Shown: positions 1 to 7,978 of the stretch, piece by piece | Layout of the letters: each line of letters opens with the position of its first letter | How positions within the stretch are numbered: position 1 is the stretch's first letter | DNA from: Gyrodactylus bullatarudis | Lineage: Eukaryota; Platyhelminthes; Monogenea; Gyrodactylidea; Gyrodactylidae | DNA length: 17,306 bases | Direction of reading: 5' to 3' | NCBI GenBank assembly: GCA_012064415.1 | Contig: SSNU01000122.1 | Span: 22,113 to 39,418, forward strand | The notes under the pieces: model-generated | Seen by the model: only the letters and a program-made list of their open reading frames with translations | Databases searched by the model: none | What the model was told of the DNA's origin: nothing | Made by a program: the position numbers and the translations under genes

Positions 1-240
1 ATCTGTGTTTTCAACGACATCTCTATCGACTGGTAAGTTGATAAATTTGTCCACAAATTTATTAGGATAACCGTTTTCCATTAAACATATCTTCGTGTTC
101 TCTATTTCTTTAGGTATTTCCTCTGGACTCACTATCCTTCTTATCCTCTTTCCTAGGCCAATTACTAAACCAACTTTATGTGAAAATTTCAGTCAGAAAA
201 ATACCCAATATTTGTTTGTCTCACTTTAAAGAATTCACTC
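1..240 (-). pseudogene. Penelope-like element reverse transcriptase, 3' fragment
   Basis: Read on the minus strand, this stretch encodes the region after the catalytic core of a Penelope-like reverse transcriptase. Seen directly: SHKVGLVIGLGKRI, then SPEEIPKEIENTKICLMENGYPNKFVDKF, whose NGYP..F block also occurs in the complete element at 7568-7978 (NGYPEAFI). An upstream piece, VRQTNIGYF (about 205-235), fits the RK.TNTG block but lies in another frame, with a stop between them, so the copy is broken. The sequence clearly differs from the element at 6115-8810, so it is a separate PLE lineage. It runs off the left edge; the endonuclease part would lie outside the window. Confidence 0.72.
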
Positions 241-268
241 GGATTTACTTGATAGATGATCATGAAGT

Positions 269-430
269 TTGAAGCATCTACCATGTGACGTGTATCCTGG
301 ATATGATGTTGAACTGCGCTATTGTACTTTGGCCTCAGATTTTCTCTTACTCTTTAACCGCGAGTGTTCGTGTTGGCTGGCCAACATGCAAGGATCCACA
401 TGTACACATAAATTGGTAGATTACTCCTTT
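269..430 (+). pseudogene. possible SWIM zinc-finger fragment (MULE or ZSWIM-like)
   Basis: The reading frame opening at 269 contains RECSCWLANMQGSTCTHKL at about 359-415, which fits the SWIM zinc-finger spacing CxCx(n)CxH. SWIM domains occur near the C terminus of many Mutator-like transposases and in ZSWIM proteins. The rest of the 179-residue frame becomes Phe/Leu-rich and looks non-coding after about residue 55. No DDE core is seen nearby, and the intact MULE ends at 4433-5959 are 4 kb away. It could be a chance match; a transposon remnant is more likely than a gene. Confidence 0.3.
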
Positions 431-715
431 TCTTTTCAGCTTTGGAATTTCGTCTTTGTTCCGATCATTGAGATTTTTTTAGATTTTCTCGAATGTAAAC
501 ATCATTTTACTTCTAAATTAAAAGAAGAAAAATCAACTTTATCTTTGCCGCGTTCTTTTTTATTTTTTTTAAAAATCGATTATAATCTCTTCTTTTACCA
601 AAATTATAAAATGATTTTTCATATTAAGAGTACATCTATTGAATTATTCGTAATTTGGGAAAAATTTGCGTATGTGAAACCTTTTATTCAAAGATTTCTC
701 ATTTTCCTTCTCATC

Positions 716-755
716 ATGGCTGATTCAGCTCCTCGACGAAGCTATAGAGGTTCAA
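716..755 (+). CDS. possible first coding exon (14 codons)
   Basis: An ATG in the context catcATGG opens MADSAPRRSYRGSS and ends at a good donor, A|GTAAGA (756). The upstream 30 bases are pyrimidine-rich. The base composition is more coding-like than its surroundings. It ends after the first base of a codon, which does not match the phase of the candidate exon at 2001. If both are real, either another exon lies between them or they belong to different transcripts. No product can be named. Confidence 0.25.
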
Positions 756-2000
756 GTAAGATGAATTTTTCATCATATCTCTTTTTTCTAGGATGTAAAT
801 TTTCATGAAATTTTAACTTTTATTATTTTAATTTTTGCTTATCTCATCTTTCTCATCATTCAGAGGAAATACCATGCACTTAAATTTTTTAGGCGATTAT
901 TGTGGATTATAATGTCTAAAACTCAAAAAGCTGAAGAATATTTTCCATGTAAAAAATTTGAAATTTATCCACAGCAACGTATATTGTTAATGGTAAGCTA
1001 ATTTTTCAATAACTTAATCAGATAAGCCATAGTTTTGAAAGTATCTATCCCTCAAGCTAAATATATATGATTTTAATATGAAGAGATTGTATATTTTTTC
1101 CATAATTATTGATGAGGCTTCGAGTTATTTCGATTTTTTATTATCAAAAGTCATTTCTCGACTTGCGACTTTTTGAAAAGGATCAATTCCATTTTTATTC
1201 TTAGTTAAGACCATATTATTTACAAGTAGCATCGTGTTTTATAAAATAAATTATTTAGAAGTTTTTTGGATGAAATTTTCCGAGCAAATTGGCTCTCAGA
1301 TTTACTTCAATTAATCTGTAAAATATTCTCTTTAAGACAAGCCAAGATTTATAGCTACTGACTTAATAGCATTAAAATTTCTTTGAAATCGACTAGGGTT
1401 GCAGTTCCCCCTATTTTCAGAATGGCTTACTTTTCACATGCTATACACACACTGTGTCACACAGTCATGATTTAATTATCATATGAATGCATTCAATAAA
1501 GATTAAAAATTACTCATCAATGTCAAAAGACAACATCTTTCACAAAATTAAAATTTTTGAACTCATCTCGAAAGATTTCATTCAACTTTTTAAGTTTTCA
1601 TTGACTCGTAATTCTTACAAAGGAATAAAGCCCCGTATGTTGAACTCTAAAACTTAATAATTCCAAATAGTTGTATTTGGAAGAGGTGAGAAAATCCCTA
1701 TTTTTCATTAAAAAAATTAAATTCAATAGTTATCAATTTTTTGTTAGCCTTTAATGATATATACAGGTAAAAATTAAATTTACTAACCTCATTTCCTAAT
1801 TCTGAGTTATTGCAATGATGAATATGATTTCCTAAAGAACTTAATGATTTATTTTTATTTAATTTATTTAGCCGGAAAATTTGCATGTAATCGAAAAATT
1901 TGAATGTATAATTATTTAAAATTTCTCAGTTGGTAGCAGCAGAACACGTTCGTCATCTTGTATTAAAAACTGATATCTGATAATTTTCTTTAATTTATAG
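756..2000. other. AT-rich non-coding stretch
   Basis: No gene can be supported here. A 33-codon open stretch at 893-992 lies between a TTTTTTAG acceptor-like site and a GTAAGC donor, with an internal ATG at 911. It has no recognisable domain and its phase fits neither flanking exon candidate. A pyrimidine-rich TTTTCAG site at about 1421 is followed by no convincing exon. Confidence 0.4.
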
Positions 2001-2039
2001 AAGAGAACTTGAGAAGATGTTCGAAGAAGGGTGGTTTCT
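2001..2039 (+). CDS. candidate 39-nt internal exon
   Basis: A strong acceptor (TTTTCTTTAATTTATAG) precedes, and a consensus donor (GTGAGT) follows, a 39-nt purine-rich block. In the frame leaving one base at the start and two at the end it reads RELEKMFEEGWF plus a partial codon. The outgoing phase matches the exon starting at 15160 (CT|G, Leu), giving a continuous frame into IREKYKLP. That splice would span 13.1 kb of transposons. The assignment rests on splice sites, phase and composition only; an exon this short can arise by chance. Confidence 0.35.
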
Positions 2040-2127
2040 GTGAGTTTTAGTTGTTTTCAGATAAATTTGACTTCATTATTCACAAGTAGTCATTGACGAT
2101 TTGATAGAAATTGTTGATCAATCAAGA

Positions 2128-2135
2128 CTTATTTC
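2128..2135. repeat. 8-bp target-site duplication, left copy
   Basis: CTTATTTC directly precedes the left terminal inverted repeat and is repeated exactly at 4109-4116 directly after the right one. A perfect 8-bp duplication at both ends marks transposition of the whole intervening unit. Confidence 0.85.
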
Positions 2136-2240
2136 GGTAATTCTCTAGTTGGGGAACGACGCAAAATTTTATCTAGGGGCGTATTACACGTGAGCCAATG
2201 AAAATCAAGTAGGTCCTTGAGTACTATTCTTCTCCTATCA
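2136..2240 (+). repeat. terminal inverted repeat, left arm
   Basis: This pairs with 4005-4108 over about 105 bp, with a few substitutions and a small indel near position 30 of the arm. It includes CACGTG immediately followed by AGCCAATGA (2188-2202), that is, an E-box palindrome next to a CCAAT box, conserved in both arms. Confidence 0.9.
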
Positions 2241-2340
2241 TGGCCTATTTAGATATTTATTTATGTTATTATTATTAATAACCTGTCAGCTTTATTAATC
2301 AACCTGTTCTTGAAGTAGCCTATTCCTAATACGATTGTGT

Positions 2341-2362
2341 ATGCTCTAGTTGAGGAACGAAG
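2341..2362 (+). repeat. subterminal degenerate copy of the inverted-repeat tip
   Basis: GCTCTAGTTGAGGAACGAAGC repeats the outer tip of the left arm (CTCTAGTTGGGGAACGACGC) about 200 bp inside the element, in the same orientation and with two changes. Subterminal repeats of this sort are often extra transposase-binding sites; that role is inferred. Confidence 0.55.
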
Positions 2363-2961
2363 CTTTCTATCTTATCTTTGTTTCAATTTTGTCAATCCCC
2401 ATTAGATTTTAATCATCAATTATGGTTTTTCTTTGATATTCCAAGCGGTTCTAATCCCATTTAAAATTAGTCTTCGGGTGTCTGATATAATGTAGGCTTC
2501 GATGGATGATTTACTCAAGGTAACAGATATTTTTGACATAAATTAGAATAGTCTAGTATTTTCTATTTCTATCATTAAAAGGGATCTCGGTAATTGGTGG
2601 TATAAGTCACAGAGTTGAGATTGATGAGACTAATTTGGCCAAACGAAATATCATTGTGGTCGAATTCTTAGAAATAAATAGCTGGTTGGTCCTTATAATC
2701 GAGATACCAAATGTGTTCCTATCAGCGCAATCGGCTTGTTCTCGGCAACGTTAATCTCATATGAATGGCGAGGAATAATAATTTTGAATAATTATTTAAT
2801 TTCATATTTTAATAAAAAATTTAACTTTTACCAGAGAAACAGAAATCCCTTTTTTACTATATTTATTTCATATTTTTCTTCTACTCCTGAATATCTATTT
2901 TAAGTACAGGTAAAAGCTCTGTAAAGTGACGAGAGTTGTGTGAATGTGCAAGTACACCTTA

Positions 2962-3034
2962 CTTATATACCATTTCTACCCCAAATCTCATGAATAATAG
3001 ACCAATAGAAATTGAGTATTTGTCGGCCAATCAG
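2962..3034 (-). promoter_or_regulatory. possible CCAAT plus TATA promoter module, minus strand
   Basis: On the minus strand a CCAAT box sits in inverted form at 3027-3034 (CCAATCAG on +), a second CCAAT lies near 3002, and TATATAAG follows at 2969-2962. This order matches a eukaryotic core promoter firing leftward. No coding exon follows, so a product cannot be named; it may be part of the surrounding transposon. Confidence 0.3.
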
Positions 3035-4004
3035 AATCGAGCAACATTCCTCTTACAATTTTCCGAAGGTCCCAAATATATTTTGCTACCAGAATCTCAA
3101 ATTTTTCAATAGGTTGATGAAATTTTGTAGATGTTCTCAATCTTTTATTCTGATTAATTTCCACTTCGTATTTTTTTTCGAAATTTAGTACCATTATATT
3201 CAGCATGAAATTTAGAGTAAACTTGGAAATTTTCAAGCTTCTATTCTAAATTATATGGCTAAAATTCGATTTTGAAATCAGTTTCAGATTTTGAATGATT
3301 TTAGATGAAAAATCAAAAAAAGTCATTTTTCGTTTTCCCAATCCCATACCCCTCTCCATGATTAGTCATGGGGTTGACCATTTGTACATTGTACATACAT
3401 AGGTGTGAATACAAACAAGTCAATCAAGCTGTCACACTTTTCTCTTCCTTTTACATAGAATAGGAGTTTCTACTCACACATACGCACCACTATCACAATG
3501 AACATAGAGTGGGTCACACACACATCATCGTTGTGAAAATAGACTGGGGTCTGTAACTAAATTCTGAATGATTTTTTCCCAAATTCATTTGAAAACTAAA
3601 AATGAATTCATATGAACTTTAAACTCGTCTAGTTTTTAGCCAGAATTATATTTCTGGCTGAGATTTACGGAGGTGTAACAGTTTTTCATTCTTCATCTGA
3701 TGGTATTATTTTTATGCTTCTATGAGAAAATAAATTATTCTTATTATTACTAAACTAAGGTTCTGGAAAAAGGTTGAGGAGAAAGTGCTATGAAGGTTTA
3801 GTGCAAATTCAAAATTTCATCAAATTTAACCAGAAATTATTCCATCTTTGGCCCTAAAATCTCTCAAATCTCAAATAAATTTGTTATATTTTCATTATAA
3901 TACTCATGAGTAAGCCATTGAATTTATTTTATGCGTCGGGTTTTCCAGTCATACATTTTTTAGAGAGTTTAGTGTACACATAAATATATCTAGGAAAAAA
4001 TATT

Positions 4005-4108
4005 TGATAGGAAAAGAATAGTACTCAAGGACCTACTTGATTTTCATTGGCTCACGTGTAATACGCCCCTAGATAAAAGTTGCGTCGTTCCCCAACTAGA
4101 GCATTACC
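4005..4108 (-). repeat. terminal inverted repeat, right arm
   Basis: This is the reverse complement of 2136-2240 with near identity, ending ...CTAGAGCATTACC just before the duplicated CTTATTTC. The arm keeps the CCAAT and CACGTG motifs of its partner. Confidence 0.9.
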
Positions 4109-4116
4109 CTTATTTC
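4109..4116. repeat. 8-bp target-site duplication, right copy
   Basis: CTTATTTC, identical to 2128-2135, immediately follows the right terminal inverted repeat. Confidence 0.85.
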
Positions 4117-4423
4117 ATTTACAGAATATTTTGAAAATGATTGGGAGAAAACTATTCCAGCTTCTATCATTCAGATTCTGACCTAGGCTAGAAATCGATA
4201 AATATAATTTGCAAAATATATCATTTATTAAGTTAACTATAACATATATGCGTATAGTGTTCGATTCTTTTGCGCTGTAGATTTGATATTATGCTTTTCA
4301 TTAGTTTAGAGCAAAATTTCAGCGTTATTGAATTTGTCTGGGTCTATTTTTCGTAATGGTATAAATCAGTTACAGCGAAAATCCCCCTTTTCTAATTTAG
4401 TTTTAGTGTCGAAATGGACCAAT
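4117..4423. other. AT-rich spacer between two DNA transposons
   Basis: No gene, RNA or repeat is recognised in this stretch between the two duplications. It ends in ...GGACCAAT next to the MULE target site. Confidence 0.5.
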
Positions 4424-4432
4424 CAAAATGAA
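4424..4432. repeat. 9-bp MULE target-site duplication, left copy
   Basis: CAAAATGAA lies directly outside the left MULE end (GGGTTAATCTC) and is repeated exactly at 5960-5968. Nine base pairs is the usual duplication length for Mutator-like elements. Confidence 0.9.
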
Positions 4433-4711
4433 GGGTTAATCTCAAAAGTAGCCCCAAAATTTTCATAAATTCCGAAAGTAGCCCCAAATCTATTCGAAAA
4501 ATTCCAAAAGTAGCCCCAACCTATTCGACAAATTCCAAAAGTAGCCCCAAAGTGGGAAGAATCCTAAAACTAGCCCCATTCTAGAAAATTTATCTCAGAT
4601 TTAGCCCCAAAATTTTCCAAAATTAACCCCATCATAATTCAGTTTATCGTTCTCAACTGAATTATGAAGATATCATGTTTAGGATTTTTTAAATGTGTTT
4701 ATCATCTCTAT
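4433..4711 (+). repeat. MULE terminal inverted repeat, left arm, with 31-nt array
   Basis: TAGCCCC cores start at 4449, 4479, 4511, 4542, 4571 and 4602, spaced 29-32 nt, within degenerate units of the type ATTCCAAAAGTAGCCCCAA. The arm then contains the hairpin at 4632-4667 and a 40-nt inner segment ending ATCATCTCTAT. It matches the inverse of 5699-5959, but the outer array is arranged differently. Confidence 0.92.
4632..4667. repeat. 13-bp inverted repeat (hairpin) inside MULE arm
   Basis: TCATAATTCAGTT (4632-4644) and AACTGAATTATGA (4655-4667) are perfect inverted copies around a 10-nt loop. The same structure occurs in the right arm at 5743-5778. Confidence 0.85.
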
Positions 4712-4869
4712 GAATAATTAATTATACTAATTTAGAAATTTAGTACTTAGAAATATTTTATAAATATAATAAATCTTATTTTTTTAAACGATGGATATAT
4801 CTGTGAATATATATGAATGGTTCTATGTATTCTCGAACATAGAGTATACATGATTTTATTTATAAATAA

Positions 4870-5574
4870 TTAATAAGTTCATGGTTTTACAATAAACTTT
4901 CATTATTTCATCTCTTGACTTCGCTAACTGTTGGGAGCTCTTATTCTTCGAAAGAAGATGCCATAAAATTCATTCAGAATTATTCGATTGTTACTAAGAA
5001 ATCATTCAAAGTTAAGAAAAATAGCGACAAGTGCTATATTTGGATCTGTACTGTTAAAGATTGTGAAGCCTTCGTGCGCTTTAGTCAGAGAAAGAATGGA
5101 ATACTACACTTAACTTCATTTAAAAGTCATTCCTGTATCGTTAATTCGTGCAAAGTCAAATCAAATGAGCTCAAAAGGATTTTAACTCCATACAAATTCA
5201 ATATAGAAAAGTTTACACCTCAAAATGGAGTGAGTATTGCCAAGAGTGAATTTGGTATCGATACAAACTACAAGACAGTTTGGCGGAGCCTCAAATATCT
5301 AGAAGACTCAGACGACAACAAAATACTGAATTCTTTCGTTAAACTAGAAAGTTTTTGGAACAATGTTAGCAATCCTGATTCCGTCCTCGAATTCAAAAAA
5401 CTTGGAAATCAATTGGAATCCCTTTTCTTCTGTTTCCAAATTTGTATGAAGGCTTTTGAAAATTCGCTTCCCTTGATTTTTGTTGATGGTTATCATTCAA
5501 AAACAAATTTCAATTACGTTTTATTACTAGCTTCTGGAATCGACGGAAATCACGACTGTTATCCCTTGGCATAA
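4870..5574 (+). pseudogene. MULE transposase, N-terminal part
   Basis: The frame is open from 4870 (preceded by TAA at 4867) to TAA at 5572-5574. It has no usable ATG: the N-terminal region contains no methionine codon, so the start must lie in a lost or spliced upstream exon. Residues numbered from the TTG at 4915. Residues about 9-80 form a WRKY/FLYWCH-like finger, with CTVKDC at 46-51 and a later HSC. The end, LIFVDGYHSKTNFNYVLLLASGIDG..YPLA (from about residue 186), is the first aspartate block of the MULE DDE domain. The other two catalytic blocks are absent. Full-length MULE proteins usually have 500-700 residues. Confidence 0.85.
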
Positions 5575-5575
5575 A

Positions 5576-5632
5576 AAAAGATGCAGACCACGTAAATTAA
5601 GAATAAGATCTAAGGATGAGAAAAGAAGATGA
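5576..5632 (+). pseudogene. MULE transposase C-terminal tail in another frame
   Basis: Directly after the stop at 5574, the next frame reads KRCRPRKLRIRSKDEKRR and then TGA (5630-5632). A basic RPRK..RIRS tail is typical of MULE transposase C termini. An internal deletion appears to have joined the N-terminal third to the last few codons and shifted the frame. An AATAAA signal follows at 5652-5657, consistent with the original transcript end. Confidence 0.6.
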
Positions 5633-5651
5633 ATACCAAAGAAAATTTATC

Positions 5652-5657
5652 AATAAA
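5652..5657 (+). terminator. polyadenylation signal of MULE transcript
   Basis: AATAAA lies 20 nt after the basic tail's stop codon and before the right arm of the MULE. Confidence 0.5.
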
Positions 5658-5698
5658 ACTTTTATGAAGAAATATGAGCAACTTATTTTTAATTGTTA

Positions 5699-5959
5699 AT
5701 AGAGATGATAAACACATTTAAAAAATCCTAAACATGATATCTTCATAATTCAGTTGAGAACGATAAACTGAATTATGATGGGGTTAATTTTGGGGCTAAA
5801 TCTGAGATAAATTTTCTAGAATAGGGCTAGTTTTAGGATTCTTTCCACTTTGGGGCTACTTTTGGAAATTCTTGGGGCTACTTCTGGAATTTCTCGAATA
5901 GGTTGGGGCTACTTTTGGAATTTTTCGAATAGATTTGGGGCTACTTTTGAGATCAACCC
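5699..5959 (-). repeat. MULE terminal inverted repeat, right arm
   Basis: This is the inverse of 4433-4711. GGGGCTA cores start at 5792, 5852, 5874, 5905 and 5937, plus one mismatched copy (AGGGCTA) at 5823. Most spacings are 29-32 nt; one, 5852 to 5874, is only 22 nt. The arm is 18 bp shorter than the left one. The hairpin is at 5743-5778. Confidence 0.92.
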
Positions 5960-5968
5960 CAAAATGAA
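5960..5968. repeat. 9-bp MULE target-site duplication, right copy
   Basis: CAAAATGAA, identical to 4424-4432, immediately outside the right inverted repeat. Confidence 0.9.
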
Positions 5969-6114
5969 TCAATGATACTCGATGTATTCATAGCTATATT
6001 CAAGTATTAAATAGGAGGGAGAGGTATAAGTATATTGCATTTTTTGACCTATTTAACCTGTTAAGTTATGAAAACGAATTAAGCCTTTTTATTACAATTA
6101 ATTTTTAACATGCA

Positions 6115-7978
6115 ATGAGCTTCATATGGACAAAGCTCAAAAACAGTCGACAACAATTTACAACGGAGAATGCTACTGATTTGGTTACGAAATGGATCAA
6201 GCAGCACAAGTCCCACATTGAAGATTTGCAATTTAAAAATCATCAGCGTTCAATGACATGAGCCCTATACCCGATGACGTGATGGAAAAGGTTCTAATTG
6301 TTATCAATGAAATAACTACCAAATCCTATGAAAAGAAGAAAATAAGCCTATTCAAATCAATACTTGAGCATAAACATGAGGTCATTTTTCATGAATTTAA
6401 TTCAAATGTTTTTAATCTTGCAGGTATCAGCCTTTCGTTGCATGCTAAACAAGTTCTCAGCCTTGGACCCAAGTTCTGTATACCGAGTAGATCTAAAATG
6501 ATGGTTGAAACTGATATCGGCTTCGAAGCATTCTTGGACAGGACGGATAACATTAAAGCAAGTTCGCAAGAATCCCGCGACCGATTTAACACCGTGTCTA
6601 GAGATGCCTGGCAACAGTATAAGCAGAGGAATACTGAATTTCATTATCTTAATAAAAGTCATTTCAAAGCTTCAAGTGACTTGAGAAAGAACCCTGATGT
6701 GCTGTTATGTCATCTGGACAAAGGGACAGGTATTGCAGTTGTTAGCAAGAATGATTACAAACAAAAAGGCAAGATGCTCCTCTCGAATCAATCTAGATTT
6801 CGACCAACGGAACCTGAATCAGCATTAAGAAGAATCAAATGTTTTGGAAAGGCCATCTCTAAAAAAGTTAAAAGCCTACTAAAGAATGGCTACATTGATA
6901 AGATAACAGCTGATTCAATAAATCCAACATCAGATGACATTGGAGGGTTATATCTGCTTCCCAAAGTCCATAAAGATTTAACCAATGGCGTGCAGTACAG
7001 ACCGATTCTTGACATGTCAGCAACACCACAACACAAAATCGTCAAATGGTTGACGGAAATATTAACCCCATTGAGAAATGAATTGTGCAAATTCTCTGTC
7101 AAGAACTCCTTGGAATTTGTGAACAAACTTAAAGATGTCAATTTCGAAGGGTCACAAATGGATTCGTTTGATGTCCACTCACCAATGTTCGACTGAAAGA
7201 TACGGTTAAGTTTATCTGTGAGAAACTTAATACTTTTTCTTCAATTTGCAGTATTCCTTCGGAAGATGTTGCTGAATCGATAATGATTACTGTCAAGAAC
7301 ATGGATTCCAAATTCGCCGTAAATTACGTCAAGTAAATAGACGGGGTTGCAATGAGCAGTCCAATATGTCCTCTCCTGGCTGATATGTTTCTTGCATCCC
7401 TTGAATTTAGTGAGATGAGTAGCCTAATCATTCATTCCCGTTTTTATGCACGCTACCTGGATGATACCTTTCTTGTCCTCGAACAAAGCTCGGACCTTGA
7501 AGCAATTCTATCTACTATCAATATGATGCACCCTGGCATTCAATACGCAAGAGAATAAGAGAGCAATATGTCATTAAATTTTCTTGATATCCTAGTCACC
7601 AAAGTTAATGAAGTTGCTCAGACAAAAATCCACAGGGAAGAGTCAGTGTCATCTCAATTTTTGCCATTTATTAGCTACCAGAAGAAAAGCATCGTGTGGA
7701 ATGAATATTTAAAAATTCACCGATTGATATCTGAGATCAACAAAAAGCAAGACAAAGAAATCCTGAAAAATCTCTTAATAATGAATGGATATCCAGAAGC
7801 ATTCATCACGAAACACTCTAATTCGAAGACGAAAACTGCGAGAGAGGTCGAAGAACTTATACCACTTTATTTGGTACCATTTAAAGGTGACGCCGCCCAT
7901 CAAATCCTGAAAAATAAAATTTTCGAAATAAAAAAAAGAACATTCCCAGGATATCGACTCAAATTCTTCCCAGAATAA
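6115..7978 (+). pseudogene. Penelope-like reverse transcriptase
   Basis: The frame starts with ATG at 6115 (MSFIWTKLKN). It shifts near 6246 into the frame from 6258, where MSPIPDDV continues, and shifts again near 7180 after SFDVHS. An in-frame TAA at 7334 replaces the codon before IDGVAMSSP. Another TAA at 7556 follows QYARE, and the frame stops at 7976 (LKFFPE). Visible motifs in order: HLDKGTGIAVV (from about 6714); GGLYLLPKVHK and RPILDMSATPQH upstream of the palm; motif A SFDV with the catalytic Asp at 7170; motif B DGVAMSSP; motif C YLDDTF with Asp codons at 7460 and 7463; SLNFLDIL; NGYPEAFI. With both active-site blocks intact but four disruptions, it is an inactive copy. The PLE enzyme normally copies RNA into DNA at a nick made by its own endonuclease. 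Confidence 0.9.

Larger units (their letters stand above)
2136..4108. mobile_element. non-autonomous DNA transposon, 1,973 bp, unclassified
   Basis: The unit is bounded by near-identical inverted repeats of about 105 bp and flanked by a perfect 8-bp duplication. The ends begin GGTAAT(T/G)CTCTAGTTGGGG. No transposase is encoded; the longest open frame, 2988-3236 minus (82 codons), resembles nothing recognised. An 8-bp duplication with long inverted repeats starting in GG is compatible with MULE or Merlin-type elements, and hAT and P elements also make 8-bp duplications. The ends differ from those of the MULE at 4433. The roughly 96% match between arms suggests a fairly recent insertion. The interior is AT-rich and holds a minus-strand promoter-like module near 2962-3034. 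Confidence 0.8.
4433..5959 (+). mobile_element. Mutator-like (MULE) transposon, internally deleted, 1,527 bp
   Basis: The unit has long inverted repeats (4433-4711 and 5699-5959), a perfect 9-bp target duplication, and a MULE transposase remnant between them. The ends read GGGTTAATCTCAAAAGTAGCCCC and, inverted, GGGTTGATCTCAAAAGTAGCCCC. Each arm contains six copies of a TAGCCCC-centred unit at about 31-nt spacing and a 13-bp-stem hairpin. The coding part ends shortly after the first catalytic-region aspartate, so this copy cannot make a functional enzyme. It could still be mobilised in trans because both ends look intact. It lies about 150 bp upstream of the PLE coding region. Confidence 0.92.

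Noticed and set aside
893..992. 33-codon open stretch between acceptor-like and donor-like sites
   Set aside because: Its phase agrees with neither neighbouring exon candidate and the peptide resembles nothing known. It is kept only as a note.
1698..1886. 62-codon minus-strand open frame
   Set aside because: Low-complexity Asn/Lys/Phe-rich translation typical of random AT-rich DNA, with no splice context.
2578..2760. tRNA-like phrase GGTAATTGGTGG...GTTGAGATTGA
   Set aside because: A-box and B-box fits are poor and no cloverleaf stems could be paired.
2988..3236. 82-codon minus-strand open frame
   Set aside because: No recognisable domain and compositionally like its AT-rich surroundings. 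It overlaps promoter-like boxes inside the 2136-4108 transposon.
6389..6662. Minus-strand open frames of 67 and 86 codons opposite the PLE
   Set aside because: They lie antisense to clear reverse-transcriptase coding sequence and have no domain of their own.
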